NCBI RefSeq assembly: GCF_009498525.1 | Contig: NZ_QSNT01000005.1 | Span: 188,718-252,717, forward strand | Origin: Rhizobium sp. ICMP 5592 | Lineage (GTDB): Bacteria > Pseudomonadota > Alphaproteobacteria > Rhizobiales > Rhizobiaceae | Direction: 5' to 3' | DNA length: 64,000 nt | Shown: positions 45,742 through 54,330 of the stretch, piece after piece | Layout: every line of letters begins with the position of its first letter | Position numbering within the stretch: position 1 is the first letter of the stretch | Notes under the pieces: model-generated | What the model was told of the DNA's origin: nothing | Database searches by the model: none | Seen by the model: only the letters and a program-made list of their open reading frames with translations | Position numbers and translations under genes: made by a program

Positions 45742-46296
45742 ATGAACATCATTCAGCAGTTGGAAGCCGAACAGGCTGCCAAGATCGAAGCCAAGCGCAC
45801 GCTCCCCGACTTTTCCGCCGGTGACACCCTTCGCGTCAACGTGAAGGTCACGGAAGGCAACCGTACCCGCGTTCAGGCCTATGAAGGCGTTTGCATCGCC
45901 CGCTCCGGCGGCGGTCTGCAGGAAAACTTCACCGTTCGCAAGATCTCCTACGGCGAAGGCGTCGAGCGTGTATTCCCGGTTTACTCGCCGATGATCGAAA
46001 GCGTCGAAATCGTTCGCCGCGGTAAGGTCCGTCGCGCCAAGCTCTATTACCTCCGCGATCTGCGCGGCAAGGCTGCCCGTATCGTTGAAAACACCGGCAC
46101 CCGCGCTCGCAAGCTCAACGACGCAGAGCGCCAGGCCGCTGCCGACGAGAAGGCTCGCATCGAAGCCGAAAAGGTTGCCGCAGCCCAGGCTCTCGCAGCC
46201 GAAAAGGCAGCAGCTGAAGCCGCCGAAGCAAAGGCCGCAGCCGAAGCAGCAGCTGCTGCGGAAGCAGCCGCGGCCGCTGAACCGGCAGCAGAATAA
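45742..46296 (+). CDS. rplS: 50S ribosomal protein L19
   Basis: 184 residues. The core is standard (MNIIQQLEAEQAAKIEAKRTLPDFSAGDTLRVNVKVTEGNRTRVQAYEGVCIARSGGGLQENFTVRKISYGEGVER...RAKLYYLRDLRGKAARI). After about residue 120 comes a low-complexity Ala/Glu/Lys tail, rich in AAA and AEA repeats, of about 60 residues that most bacterial L19 proteins lack. The 300-bp leader is AT-richer than its surroundings and holds a small AGAGC/GCTCT hairpin (45693-45711). Normally next to trmD. Confidence 0.97.
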   Translation: MNIIQQLEAEQAAKIEAKRTLPDFSAGDTLRVNVKVTEGNRTRVQAYEGVCIARSGGGLQENFTVRKISYGEGVERVFPVYSPMIESVEIVRRGKVRRAKLYYLRDLRGKAARIVENTGTRARKLNDAERQAAADEKARIEAEKVAAAQALAAEKAAAEAAEAKAAAEAAAAAEAAAAAEPAAE

Positions 46297-46324
46297 ATCT
46301 CGATCCTTTCGGATTGTGGAAATC

Positions 46325-46353
46325 AAGGCGGCCTTCGGGTCGCCTTTTTTTGT
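46325..46353 (+). terminator. Intrinsic terminator of rplS
   Basis: AAGGCGgCC-TTCG-GGtCGCCTT followed by TTTTTG, with the stable UUCG-type loop. Confidence 0.9.
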
Positions 46354-46512
46354 TGGGGCGACCAAGGGGGCAGCTGGGCGCGAAGAAAAAATCTCCATAA
46401 GCCATCGGCTTTGGAGCGGCTTTTCTGTTTTTATCGTGACGACCATGGCAATAGCCTTGCCATCGGCTTTAAAAATATGACAATTTTCCAACACGCTATA
46501 AGGGGAATTTCC

Positions 46513-47310
46513 ATGGCATTCCGTCGTTCGTTTCTTCTGGGCCTTACCGCCCTCATGCTTGCACCTTTCGCCTCCTTCGCCGCCGACCTGCCGAACCTCA
46601 ACGGCAAGACCGTCGTCGTCGTCACCGAGAATGCCTATCCGCCGCTGCAATTCGTCGATCCCAAGACCAGCAAGGCGATCGGCTGGGAATATGATGCGAT
46701 GAACGAAATCGCCAAGCGGCTCAACTTCAAGGTCGAGTACCAGAACACCAGCTGGGACGCGATGATCCAGGCCGTCTCCCAGGGCCAGTACAACATCGGC
46801 ATGACCGGCATCACCATCAAGGAAGACCGCAAGCAGAAGGTCGACTTCTCCGACCCCTACATGCGCTCGCAGCAGTTCATGCTGGTACGCGGCGACGAGA
46901 AGCGCTTCACCGACGCCAAGAGCTTCTCCGCCTTCAAGGACGGCCTGGTCGGCGCGCAGCCGGGCACGACCCCTTTCTACACCGCCGTCTACGAAGTGCT
47001 TGACGGCAACGAGCAGAACCCGCGCATCAAGCTGTTCGAAACCTTCGGCGCCACGGTGCAGGCGCTGAAGACTGGCGACGTCGACGTGGTTCTGACGGAC
47101 GGCACCGCCGGCAAGGGCTATGTCGACACCTCGAATGGCGGCCTGAAGCTGATCGGCGGCCCGCTCGGCACCGAGGATTTCGGCTTCATCTTCCCGAAGG
47201 GCTCCGATCTCGTCGCCCCGATCAATGCCGCCATCGCCAGCCTGAAGACCGACGGCACCTTCGAGGCACTGAACAAGAAATGGTTCCTCGACTATAAGAT
47301 GGGCCAGTAA
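46513..47310 (+). CDS. Amino-acid ABC transporter, periplasmic substrate-binding protein
   Basis: 265 residues. The signal peptide (residues 1-23, ending SFAA) is followed by a family 3 solute-binding domain: VVVVTENAYPPLQFVDPKTSKAIGWEYDAMNEIAKRL, NIGMTGITIKEDRKQKVDFSDPY and KTGDVDVVLTDG. It probably binds a polar amino acid. AGGGGA precedes the ATG at 46513. The permease follows after 34 bp. Confidence 0.93.
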   Translation: MAFRRSFLLGLTALMLAPFASFAADLPNLNGKTVVVVTENAYPPLQFVDPKTSKAIGWEYDAMNEIAKRLNFKVEYQNTSWDAMIQAVSQGQYNIGMTGITIKEDRKQKVDFSDPYMRSQQFMLVRGDEKRFTDAKSFSAFKDGLVGAQPGTTPFYTAVYEVLDGNEQNPRIKLFETFGATVQALKTGDVDVVLTDGTAGKGYVDTSNGGLKLIGGPLGTEDFGFIFPKGSDLVAPINAAIASLKTDGTFEALNKKWFLDYKMGQ

Positions 47311-47344
47311 GCCGAATGCAGTCTGAAAACGGACACCCGCTCTG

Positions 47345-48169
47345 ATGGCGCTGCAAGCAGGCCCGAGCGGGCACCATAGCAAGGACGACTTTCCCTGGTG
47401 GCTGGTCGTCCTTGTTTTCATCGGCATTGCCACCGCAGTCGCCATCGTCACCAGCGATCTTTACGCCCAGGTCTTTACGACGATTGTCCAGGGTATCGGC
47501 ACCACCATCTTCGTCACGCTCGTCGCCTTCTCGCTGGCGATGGCGCTCGGCCTCGGCGTTGCGCTGCTGGGCCTCTCCGACAGCCTGATCCTGCGCCAGA
47601 TCGCCCGCTTCTATGTCGAAGTCATTCGTGGCATCCCGATCCTGGTCCTGCTGTCCTACATCGCCTTCGTCGGCGCGCCCGCCTTCGTCGCGCTTTATAA
47701 CACCATCACCTCACCGCTCGTCTCAGCCGGCTGGACCGATCCCCTGGTGGTGCGTGACGTACCATTGATGTGGCGGGCGATCGTGGCGTTGATGATCGCC
47801 TATGCCGCCTTCATCGCCGAAGTTTTCCGCGCCGGCATCCAGTCTGTCGATCCCGGCCAGATCGAAGCGGCAAAGGCGCTCGGCCTGTCGCGTTACCGGC
47901 GTTTCCGCCATGTCATCGCGCCGCAGGCGTTCCGCGTCATCTTCCCGCCGCTCTCCAACGATTTCATCGCGATGGTGAAGGACAGCTCACTGGTCTCGGT
48001 GCTCGGCGTCGCCGACATCACCCAGTTTGCCAAGATCTATTCGTCCGGCTCCTTCCGCTACTTTGAAAGCTACTCGATCCTTGCCTATATCTACTTGATC
48101 CTGACGATCGGCCTGTCGCTGGCGCTTCGGAAGTTCGAGAAGCGGATGCGGGAACGGCATATGCGCTGA
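47345..48169 (+). CDS. Amino-acid ABC transporter permease
   Basis: 274 residues with about five to six transmembrane helices. The HisM/GlnP-type motif GIGTTIFVTLVAFSLAMALG (inverted start), EVIRGIPILVLL and the EAA loop IEAAKALGLSRYRRFRHVIAPQAFR, where the ATPase docks, are clear. No ATP-binding gene follows; transcription would next reach a short unknown frame and leuC. The partner ATPase must lie elsewhere. Confidence 0.93.
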   Translation: MALQAGPSGHHSKDDFPWWLVVLVFIGIATAVAIVTSDLYAQVFTTIVQGIGTTIFVTLVAFSLAMALGLGVALLGLSDSLILRQIARFYVEVIRGIPILVLLSYIAFVGAPAFVALYNTITSPLVSAGWTDPLVVRDVPLMWRAIVALMIAYAAFIAEVFRAGIQSVDPGQIEAAKALGLSRYRRFRHVIAPQAFRVIFPPLSNDFIAMVKDSSLVSVLGVADITQFAKIYSSGSFRYFESYSILAYIYLILTIGLSLALRKFEKRMRERHMR

Positions 48170-48235
48170 TATCGGAATGCCATCATGCCTCCATGCGGCC
48201 AAACGTCAGCATTGCCGAGACTTCGGAAAATTGAT

Positions 48236-48370
48236 ATGAGCAACGCCATGACTAGGATCATGAGCAAAGACGGACAATTCGTCACGATTTTTGTGCTGCA
48301 GGACCACAAGCGCCTGCCGGCACGATTCTTTGCGATGATTTCGGGCGCGCTCAACAGCCGACTTCGCTGA
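48236..48370 (+). CDS. Possible small protein, 44 aa
   Basis: A short frame starting MSNAMTRIMSKDGQFVTIFV and ending LNSRLR lies between the permease and leuC. It has a plausible amphipathic composition but no good ribosome site and no family I recognise. It may be chance. Confidence 0.25.
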   Translation: MSNAMTRIMSKDGQFVTIFVLQDHKRLPARFFAMISGALNSRLR

Positions 48371-48440
48371 TCAAGCCCAAGGCCGGCGGTCCTGATCCGT
48401 CAACCCCCTATTTCGACAATGCCAATATGGATCTGTAGCC

Positions 48441-49850
48441 ATGAGCGCTCCACGTACCCTTTACGACAAAATCTGGGATGACCATCTCGTCGACGCCCAA
48501 GACGACGGCACCTGTCTTCTCTACATCGACCGTCACCTCGTCCATGAGGTGACATCGCCGCAGGCATTCGAAGGCCTGCGCATGACCGGCCGCAAGGTCC
48601 GCGCCCCGGAAAAGACGCTTGCCGTCGTCGACCATAACGTTCCGACCTCGCCCGATCGCCATCTCGGCATCAAGAACGAGGAAAGCCGCATCCAGGTCGA
48701 GGCGCTCGCCACCAACGCAGCCGAATTCGGCGTCGAATATTATTCGGCAAGCGACAAGCGCCAGGGCATCGTCCACATCATCGGCCCGGAACAGGGCTTC
48801 ACCCTGCCCGGCATGACCATCGTCTGCGGCGACAGCCACACGTCCACGCACGGCGCCTTCGGCTCGCTGGCGCATGGCATCGGCACGTCCGAAGTGGAAC
48901 ATGTTCTGGCGACCCAGACGCTGATCCAGAAGAAGGCGAAGAACATGCTGGTGCGTGTCGACGGCCAGTTGCCGCCGGGCGTCACCGCCAAGGACATCAT
49001 CCTTGCCATCATCGGCGAAATCGGCACCGCCGGCGGCACCGGCTATGTCATCGAATATGCGGGCGAAGCCATCCGCGCGCTATCGATGGAAGGCCGCATG
49101 ACGATCTGCAACATGTCGATCGAAGGCGGCGCCCGCGCCGGTCTCATCGCCCCCGATGAGACGACCTTCGAATACATCAAGGGCAAGCCGCGCTCGCCGA
49201 CGGGCGAAGCCCTGGAGCAGGCGATCTCCTATTGGAAGACGCTGACCTCGGACGAAGGCGCACATTATGACCGTGTCGTCGTCCTCGACGCCGCGGCCCT
49301 GCCGCCGATCGTTTCCTGGGGCTCCTCGCCGGAAGACGTCGTCTCCGTTCAGGGCACCGTCCCGAACCCGGACGAGATCCAGGACGAGACCAAGCGCACC
49401 TCCAAGTGGCGCGCGCTCGACTATATGGGCCTGAAGCCGGGCACGCCGATGACCGAGATCAACATCGACCGCGTCTTCATCGGCTCCTGCACCAACGGCC
49501 GCATCGAAGACCTGCGCGCCGTTGCCAAGGTCGTCGAAGGCAAGACGGTGGCCTCCACCGTCGACGCGATGATCGTTCCGGGCTCAGGTCTGGTCAAGGA
49601 ACAGGCGGAAGCCGAAGGCCTCGACAAGATCTTCAAGGCCGCCGGCTTCGACTGGCGCGAGCCGGGCTGTTCGATGTGCCTGGCCATGAACGACGACCGC
49701 CTGAAGCCGGGCGAACGTTGCGCCTCCACGTCGAACCGCAACTTCGAAGGCCGCCAGGGCTTCAAGGGCCGCACCCATCTGGTGTCGCCGGCCATGGCGG
49801 CGGCGGCGGCAATCGCCGGCCACTTCGTCGATATTCGCGAATGGAATTGA
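48441..49850 (+). CDS. leuC: 3-isopropylmalate dehydratase large subunit
   Basis: 469 residues, leucine biosynthesis; binds a 4Fe-4S cluster and pairs with LeuD (not in this window). The cluster cysteines are in FIGSCTNGRIEDLR and EPGCSMCLAMNDD. Other markers: DRHLVHEVTSPQAFEGL, VCGDSHTSTHGAFG and the C-terminal STSNRNFEGRQG. ATG at 48441. A strong terminator follows, so leuD is not co-transcribed, as is usual in rhizobia. Confidence 0.97.
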   Translation: MSAPRTLYDKIWDDHLVDAQDDGTCLLYIDRHLVHEVTSPQAFEGLRMTGRKVRAPEKTLAVVDHNVPTSPDRHLGIKNEESRIQVEALATNAAEFGVEYYSASDKRQGIVHIIGPEQGFTLPGMTIVCGDSHTSTHGAFGSLAHGIGTSEVEHVLATQTLIQKKAKNMLVRVDGQLPPGVTAKDIILAIIGEIGTAGGTGYVIEYAGEAIRALSMEGRMTICNMSIEGGARAGLIAPDETTFEYIKGKPRSPTGEALEQAISYWKTLTSDEGAHYDRVVVLDAAALPPIVSWGSSPEDVVSVQGTVPNPDEIQDETKRTSKWRALDYMGLKPGTPMTEINIDRVFIGSCTNGRIEDLRAVAKVVEGKTVASTVDAMIVPGSGLVKEQAEAEGLDKIFKAAGFDWREPGCSMCLAMNDDRLKPGERCASTSNRNFEGRQGFKGRTHLVSPAMAAAAAIAGHFVDIREWN

Positions 49851-49872
49851 TCGGTTTCAACTGATCGAACGC

Positions 49873-49900
49873 AAAAGGCGGCCTTCGGGCCGCCTTTTTT
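49873..49900 (+). terminator. Intrinsic terminator of leuC
   Basis: AAAAGGCGGCC-TTCG-GGCCGCC followed by TTTTTT, 23 bases after the stop; near-perfect and with the UUCG loop. Confidence 0.93.
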
Positions 49901-49918
49901 GTCGGAGTTGAGCGGGCT

Positions 49919-50821
49919 CTATCGCTTCGACGCAAGTGTGGAAGGTTCGGTGATCACCGATCTTTCAACAGGCGGAGCCAGCTGCGCCCGTTGGCTGAGC
50001 CAGACGCTGCCAAGCACGATGGCAATGCCGAATATCTGCATCGCATTGAGCTGCTGGCCGAGCGCCCACCAGCCAAGGATCACGGCGGTCGTCGGGCTGA
50101 GGAAGCCAAGCGGCGAGATGGCGGACGGCTCCAGCCGCGACAGGCCGCGAAACCAGAGGATATAGGTGAGCGCGGCGCCGATCAGCCCGAGATAGGCAAA
50201 ACCCAGAATATTGGCGCTCGTCAGATGCGGAAGCGGCGGCTCGAGCATCAGGGCGAACGGCAGCAACAGCAGGCCGCCGGCCGTCAGCTGCCATGCGGTG
50301 AAGGTGAGCGGCGAGACAGGCGGCCGCCAGCGGCGGCTGAGCACCGTGCCGGCCGCCATGGAGAAAGCGCCACCAATGCCCGCCAGGATGCCGATCGGAT
50401 CGAGTGTTGCCTGCGGCGTCAAGATGAGGAGCGCGACACCAGCGATACCGGCAATCGCCGCTATAACCGAAAGGCCGCGGATCGGCGAACCGAGCAATAG
50501 CCGCGCCAGCACGATGACGATCAACGGCTGGACCGCGCCGACGGTGGCCGCCACCCCGCCCGGCAGTCGGTAGGCCGAGATGAACAGCATCCACCAGAAG
50601 ACCGAGAAATTCAGAGCGCCCAGAACGAGCGACCTCGCCCACCAGATGCCATGCGGTAATCGCCGCACGACGGCCAGCAGCAACAACCCCGCCGGCAAGG
50701 CGCGCAGCATGGCAACCGTCAGCGGATAGCCGGCCGGCAGGAACTCGGTTGTCACCAGATAGGTGCTGCCCCAGATCGCTGGCGCGATCGCGGTCAGCAG
50801 CAGATCGGAATTGCGGGTCAT
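49919..50821 (-). CDS. EamA family transporter, PecM-like
   Basis: 300 residues, ten predicted transmembrane helices as two EamA repeats. The opening LLLTAIAPAIWGSTYLVTTEFLPAGYPLTVAMLRALPAGLLLL is very like PecM, the efflux partner of PecS. The second repeat has LLGFAYLGLIGAALTYILWFRGLSRL. Start MTRNSDLL (50819-50821). Divergent from a MarR/PecS-like regulator with two palindromic operators between them, so it is probably repressed by that protein. Confidence 0.87.
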   Translation of the reverse strand: MTRNSDLLLTAIAPAIWGSTYLVTTEFLPAGYPLTVAMLRALPAGLLLLAVVRRLPHGIWWARSLVLGALNFSVFWWMLFISAYRLPGGVAATVGAVQPLIVIVLARLLLGSPIRGLSVIAAIAGIAGVALLILTPQATLDPIGILAGIGGAFSMAAGTVLSRRWRPPVSPLTFTAWQLTAGGLLLLPFALMLEPPLPHLTSANILGFAYLGLIGAALTYILWFRGLSRLEPSAISPLGFLSPTTAVILGWWALGQQLNAMQIFGIAIVLGSVWLSQRAQLAPPVERSVITEPSTLASKR

Positions 50822-50836
50822 CTCACAAGTTTCCAA

Positions 50837-50860
50837 ATTTATCTTGATATCAAGATAAAT
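50837..50860. promoter_or_regulatory. Operator palindrome 1 for the PecS-like regulator
   Basis: A perfect 24-bp palindrome whose 18-bp core is TATCTTGATATCAAGATA (50840-50857), centred in the divergent promoter region. Confidence 0.8.
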
Positions 50861-50865
50861 CAAAA

Positions 50866-50883
50866 TACCTTGACGTCAAGATA
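50866..50883. promoter_or_regulatory. Operator palindrome 2 for the PecS-like regulator
   Basis: TACCTTGACGTCAAGATA, a near copy of palindrome 1 with one mismatch between arms. The two centres are 26 bp apart, about two and a half helical turns. Confidence 0.75.
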
Positions 50884-50904
50884 ATTCCATGGCGATGTCT
50901 CCCC

Positions 50905-51432
50905 ATGGATCGCATCGACAAAATTCTCGTTCAATGGAACCGGGAACGGCCCGACCTCGACGTCGCCCCGATGGGGCTGATCGGCCGCATCGGAAACCTC
51001 GCTCATCACCTTAGCCGCGAGATGGGCAAGACCTTTGCGCAGTTCGATCTGAACGGCCCAGCCTTCGATGTCCTGGCGACCCTGCGCCGCTCGGGCGCAC
51101 CCTATACCCTCTCCCCCAACGACCTGATGGCCACCATGATGGTGACCTCCGGCACGATGACCAATCGTATCGATCAACTGGAAAAAGCGGGCCTCGTCAC
51201 CCGCAGCCCCAATCCCGATGACGGCCGGAGCTTTCTGGTGTCGTTGACGGACAAAGGTTTTGCGTTGATCGACAGCGCGGTGACTACCCATGTCGAGACG
51301 CAAGCCCGGCTGGTGTCGAGCCTCTCGGAAGAGGAGAAGGGAGCGCTCGATGCCTTGCTCAGAAAGTATTTAGCCGGCTTCGAACCATCTGCGCCGGGAG
51401 AAAAGACTGCGGTCGGAGCTTCCAATGAGTAG
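50905..51432 (+). CDS. MarR family regulator, PecS-like
   Basis: 175 residues. Winged-helix core: FDVLATLRRSGAPYTLSPNDLMATMMVTSGTMTNRIDQLEKAGLVTRSPNPDDGRSFLVSLTDKG, with the D-x-R wing (PDDGR). The N-terminal extension (MDRIDKILVQWNRERPDLD...) gives the longer PecS/UrtR plan; some of those bind urate. Divergent from the PecM-like transporter, with the start 22 bp from operator 2. Confidence 0.88.
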   Translation: MDRIDKILVQWNRERPDLDVAPMGLIGRIGNLAHHLSREMGKTFAQFDLNGPAFDVLATLRRSGAPYTLSPNDLMATMMVTSGTMTNRIDQLEKAGLVTRSPNPDDGRSFLVSLTDKGFALIDSAVTTHVETQARLVSSLSEEEKGALDALLRKYLAGFEPSAPGEKTAVGASNE

Positions 51433-51468
51433 TTCGCAGATGACCACCGAAGAAGCCTGAAAATAGAA

Positions 51469-51489
51469 TGGAGGGCAAACCGCCCTCCA
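51469..51489. terminator. Hairpin between convergent marR-type and aldo-keto reductase genes
   Basis: TGGAGGGC pairs with GCCCTCCA across a short loop. On the minus strand it is followed by TTCTATTTTC. Likely a modest terminator for the reductase and perhaps both genes. Confidence 0.5.
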
Positions 51490-51502
51490 CCAATCCATTC
51501 GC

Positions 51503-52333
51503 TCAGAACGTCGCCGTCACCGGGTCCGGACCAATGCGTCCACCAGCCGAATCCAGCTTCGCAATCTCCGCCAGATCCTCGGCATCGAGCTTGAAGTCGA
51601 ACACCTTGAGGTTTTCCTCGATGCGGCTCGGGGTTACCGATTTCGGGATGACGATCAGGCCGTTGTCGATGTGCCAGCGGATGATCACCTGGGCCGGCGT
51701 GCGGCCGTGCTTGGCGGCGACCTTGCCGATCACGGCATTGGTCAGAAGCTTGCCCTGGCCGAGCGGGCTCCAGGACTCGGTCTTGATGCCGAGCTTGTCG
51801 TGCACCTCGCGCAGCGCCTTCTGCTGGAAAGTCGGGTGCAGCTCGATCTGGTTCAATACCGGCGTCACGCCGGTTTCGCCGATGATGCGGTCGAGATGCT
51901 CCTTGGCGAAGTTGGAAACGCCGATCGAGCGGGCGCGGCCCTCTTCCTTGAGGCGCAGAAACGCCTTCCAGGTGTCGGCATAACGGTCGCGGCGCGGCGC
52001 CGGCCAGTGGATGAGGTAGAGATCGACATAGTCGGTACCGAGCCGCTTCAGGCTCGCATCGAAGGCCTTCAGGGTCGAGTCGAAGCCCTGCTCATCGTTC
52101 CAGAGCTTGGTGGTGAGAAAGATGTCCTTGCGGGCGACGCCGGACTGGCGCATGCCCTCACCGACACCGTCTTCGTTCTCATAGATGGCGGCGGTGTCGA
52201 CATGACGATAGCCGGCCTTCAATGCGGTGCTGACCGCCGAGGGCGCGACATTTTCCGGCGTCTGCCAGACACCGAGGCCGACCTGCGGAATGGAATTGCC
52301 GTCGTTGAAAGTGATTGTCGATTGATTGGTCAC
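51503..52333 (-). CDS. Aldo/keto reductase (2,5-diketo-gluconate reductase-like)
   Basis: 276 residues, TIM-barrel NADPH-dependent reductase. Catalytic tetrad elements: VDTAAIYENEDGVGEG (Asp, Tyr), TTKLWNDEQ (Lys) and LIHWPAPRR (His). The cofactor block IPKSVTPSRIEENLKVFDF is intact. It resembles the DkgA/DkgB branch; the physiological substrate is unknown. The start is GTG with GGAGAG eight bases upstream. Confidence 0.92.
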   Translation of the reverse strand: MTNQSTITFNDGNSIPQVGLGVWQTPENVAPSAVSTALKAGYRHVDTAAIYENEDGVGEGMRQSGVARKDIFLTTKLWNDEQGFDSTLKAFDASLKRLGTDYVDLYLIHWPAPRRDRYADTWKAFLRLKEEGRARSIGVSNFAKEHLDRIIGETGVTPVLNQIELHPTFQQKALREVHDKLGIKTESWSPLGQGKLLTNAVIGKVAAKHGRTPAQVIIRWHIDNGLIVIPKSVTPSRIEENLKVFDFKLDAEDLAEIAKLDSAGGRIGPDPVTATF

Positions 52334-52484
52334 AATATCTCTCCAAATGACTTGGGCGTGGATGGAGTGAAGGCGCGAACGAACCCGAACGACAAGCCTG
52401 GGATTTCCCCGCGCATCGCAACCGATGCGCCCTCCGGAAACCTATATAAGGCAGGGCCGCCCGATTATCACCCCGGCATGACCG

Positions 52485-53033
52485 TCAAAGGACGCGAACC
52501 GTCGTGCCCTTGCGCAAAAAGCCGATGATGCGCCGCATGTCCTTGAGGCTGACGGCGATGCAGCCGGCGGTCGGCTCGTAGCCGGGCTTGATTAGATGAA
52601 AGAAGATGGCCGAGCCACGGTGGCGCCGGCGCGAGCTGATGTTCCAGTCGAGCACCAGACAGAGGTCGTAAAGGCCGTCGGATCGACGCATCTCCTCATG
52701 GCTCGGCTTGAACGGCGCCCTGACGAGCCGGTTGTAATTGGCGTTTTCCGGTTGGTCGCACCAGAGCATGTCCTTGCGGATCCGCCGCATCGGCAGGGGT
52801 GTGCGTAGGAAGCGGACATGGTCGCCACGCGTGAAGCCATCAAGGATTTTCATGGCGGCAATCGGCGTCGCCCCGTCCCCTTCGCGCTTCAGCACGCTGC
52901 GTCCCGATCGGCCGATCGCCGCCGGCACCGTCAGTGGCCCAAGCTGCACCAATGCACGCGTCGGCTTTCCTGGCGCGGGGCGCACGACGATTGTGGAAGC
53001 GGCACGATTACCGCCTACCCTTGTTTTTTCCAT
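52485..53033 (-). CDS. L,D-transpeptidase catalytic (YkuD) domain protein
   Basis: 182 residues. The YkuD motif H-x(14-17)-S/T-x-G-C-I is seen as HLIKPGYEPTAGCIAVS, with the catalytic Cys near residue 163. Upstream block GRSGRSVLKREGDGATPIA resembles the K-x-EGDG-x-TP motif common in this subgroup. No signal peptide or LysM domain is seen. Such enzymes make 3-3 crosslinks or anchor proteins to peptidoglycan. ATG at 53031-53033; a GTG three codons earlier is an alternative. Confidence 0.87.
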   Translation of the reverse strand: MEKTRVGGNRAASTIVVRPAPGKPTRALVQLGPLTVPAAIGRSGRSVLKREGDGATPIAAMKILDGFTRGDHVRFLRTPLPMRRIRKDMLWCDQPENANYNRLVRAPFKPSHEEMRRSDGLYDLCLVLDWNISSRRRHRGSAIFFHLIKPGYEPTAGCIAVSLKDMRRIIGFLRKGTTVRVL

Positions 53034-53181
53034 TTTTCTCACATGTTTTTGCTTTGCACGTGATTTGATTTGAAATCATAGCAGTTTCAACTGGACGACC
53101 AAGCCTGAGCCGCCTCCCGACTTGCTAAAAACGCAATTTGGCGTAGGACTTAGGGGACAAAAGAACGAGGACCGGAACGGC

Positions 53182-53865
53182 ATGACCGCACGCACCATTC
53201 TACTGGTGGATGATGATAACGACCTGCGCGAAATGTTGGTCGAGCAATTGTCGCTTTACGAGGAATTCACGGTTCTGCAGGAAGTGAACGCCGGCAAGGG
53301 CGTGCAGACCGCGCGCGCCGCACCCGTCGATCTCCTGATCATGGATGTCGGCCTGCCCGACATGGATGGCCGCGAAGCCGTGAAGCTCCTGCGCAAGAAC
53401 GGCTTCAAGTCGCCGATCATCATGCTGACCGGTCATGACACCGATTCCGACACCATCCTCGGCCTCGAAGCTGGCGCCAACGATTACGTCACCAAGCCGT
53501 TCCGCTTCGCCGTACTGCTCGCCCGCATCCGCGCGCAGCTTCGCCAGCACGAGCAGAGCGAAGACGCGACCTTCACCGTCGGCCGCTATCTCTTCAAGCC
53601 GAGCCAGAAGCTCCTGACCACGGAAGACGGCCAGAAGATCCGCCTGACGGAGAAGGAAGCGGCGATCATCCGCTATCTCTACCGCGCCGACCAGAAGGTC
53701 GTCACCCGCGATATCCTGCTTGAAGAGGTCTGGGGCTACAATTCCGGCGTCACCACCCACACGCTCGAAACCCACGTCTATCGCCTGCGCCAGAAGATCG
53801 AGCGCGATCCTTCCAACGCCGAAATTCTGGTAACGGAAAACGGCGGCTACAAGATCATTCCATAG
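53182..53865 (+). CDS. cenR: OmpR-family response regulator CenR
   Basis: 227 residues. Receiver: ILLVDDDNDLRE, phospho-acceptor D55 in LLIMDVGLPDMDG, and K in DYVTKPFRF. The winged helix has RLTEKEAAIIRYLYRADQKVVTRDILLEEVWGYN and TTHTLETHVYRLRQKIE. The sequence is very close to CenR, the cell-envelope response regulator of alphaproteobacteria, essential in Caulobacter. Its usual kinase CenK is not here. ATG at 53182. A cyclic-nucleotide-binding gene follows after 9 bp. Confidence 0.9.
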   Translation: MTARTILLVDDDNDLREMLVEQLSLYEEFTVLQEVNAGKGVQTARAAPVDLLIMDVGLPDMDGREAVKLLRKNGFKSPIIMLTGHDTDSDTILGLEAGANDYVTKPFRFAVLLARIRAQLRQHEQSEDATFTVGRYLFKPSQKLLTTEDGQKIRLTEKEAAIIRYLYRADQKVVTRDILLEEVWGYNSGVTTHTLETHVYRLRQKIERDPSNAEILVTENGGYKIIP

Positions 53866-53874
53866 GCATTCAAC

Positions 53875-54330
53875 ATGGCGCTGACCGACGATATCCGCCT
53901 GCTGTCGCAACTGCCGCTGTTTCACGGCATGGGCGAAGAGCCGTTGCGGCTGATCGCCTTCGGCGCCGACCGCCGCCATGTCTCGCCGGGCCAGACCCTG
54001 TTTCGGGAAAAATCGCCGGCCGAATGCGCCTACGTCGTCGCCAACGGCAGCTTCGAGCTCACCACCGTCGATACCTCTGGACAGTCGAACGTCGAAGCCA
54101 CGGTGCAGGCCGGCACCATGCTCTCCGAGCTGGCGCTGGTGACGCTGGTGGAGCGCAAATACACCGCCGTGGCGCTGGAGGAATCCGATGTCATGCGGAT
54201 CACGCGGGCGCTGTTTCACCGGCTGATCGAGGAATATCCCGACGCCGGGTTGCTGATCCAGAATCGCATCCGCGAAAACTTTGCAGCACTCGCCAGGCAA
54301 ACGGCGGCACTGCTTGGCAGGTTTTCCTAA
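53875..54330 (+). CDS. Cyclic-nucleotide-binding domain protein without an effector domain
   Basis: 151 residues. One CRP-like cNMP-binding beta-roll: LLSQLPLFHGMGEEPLRLIAFGADRRHVSPGQTLFREKSPAECAYVVANGSFEL, then a phosphate-binding-cassette-like segment AGTMLSELALVTLVERKYTAVALEESDVMRI. It lacks the usual R-x-A after SELAL, so ligand binding is doubtful. No HTH follows; the last helix ends the protein. Its ATG is 9 bp after cenR, so it is co-transcribed. Confidence 0.85.
   Translation: MALTDDIRLLSQLPLFHGMGEEPLRLIAFGADRRHVSPGQTLFREKSPAECAYVVANGSFELTTVDTSGQSNVEATVQAGTMLSELALVTLVERKYTAVALEESDVMRITRALFHRLIEEYPDAGLLIQNRIRENFAALARQTAALLGRFS

Noticed and set aside
48185..48370. Longer 61-codon frame before leuC
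   Set aside because: No ribosome site at its ATG; only the inner 44-codon start is kept, at low confidence.
51469..51489. Strong bidirectional terminator
   Set aside because: The stem is good but T-runs are poor on both sides, so it is kept only as a modest terminator.
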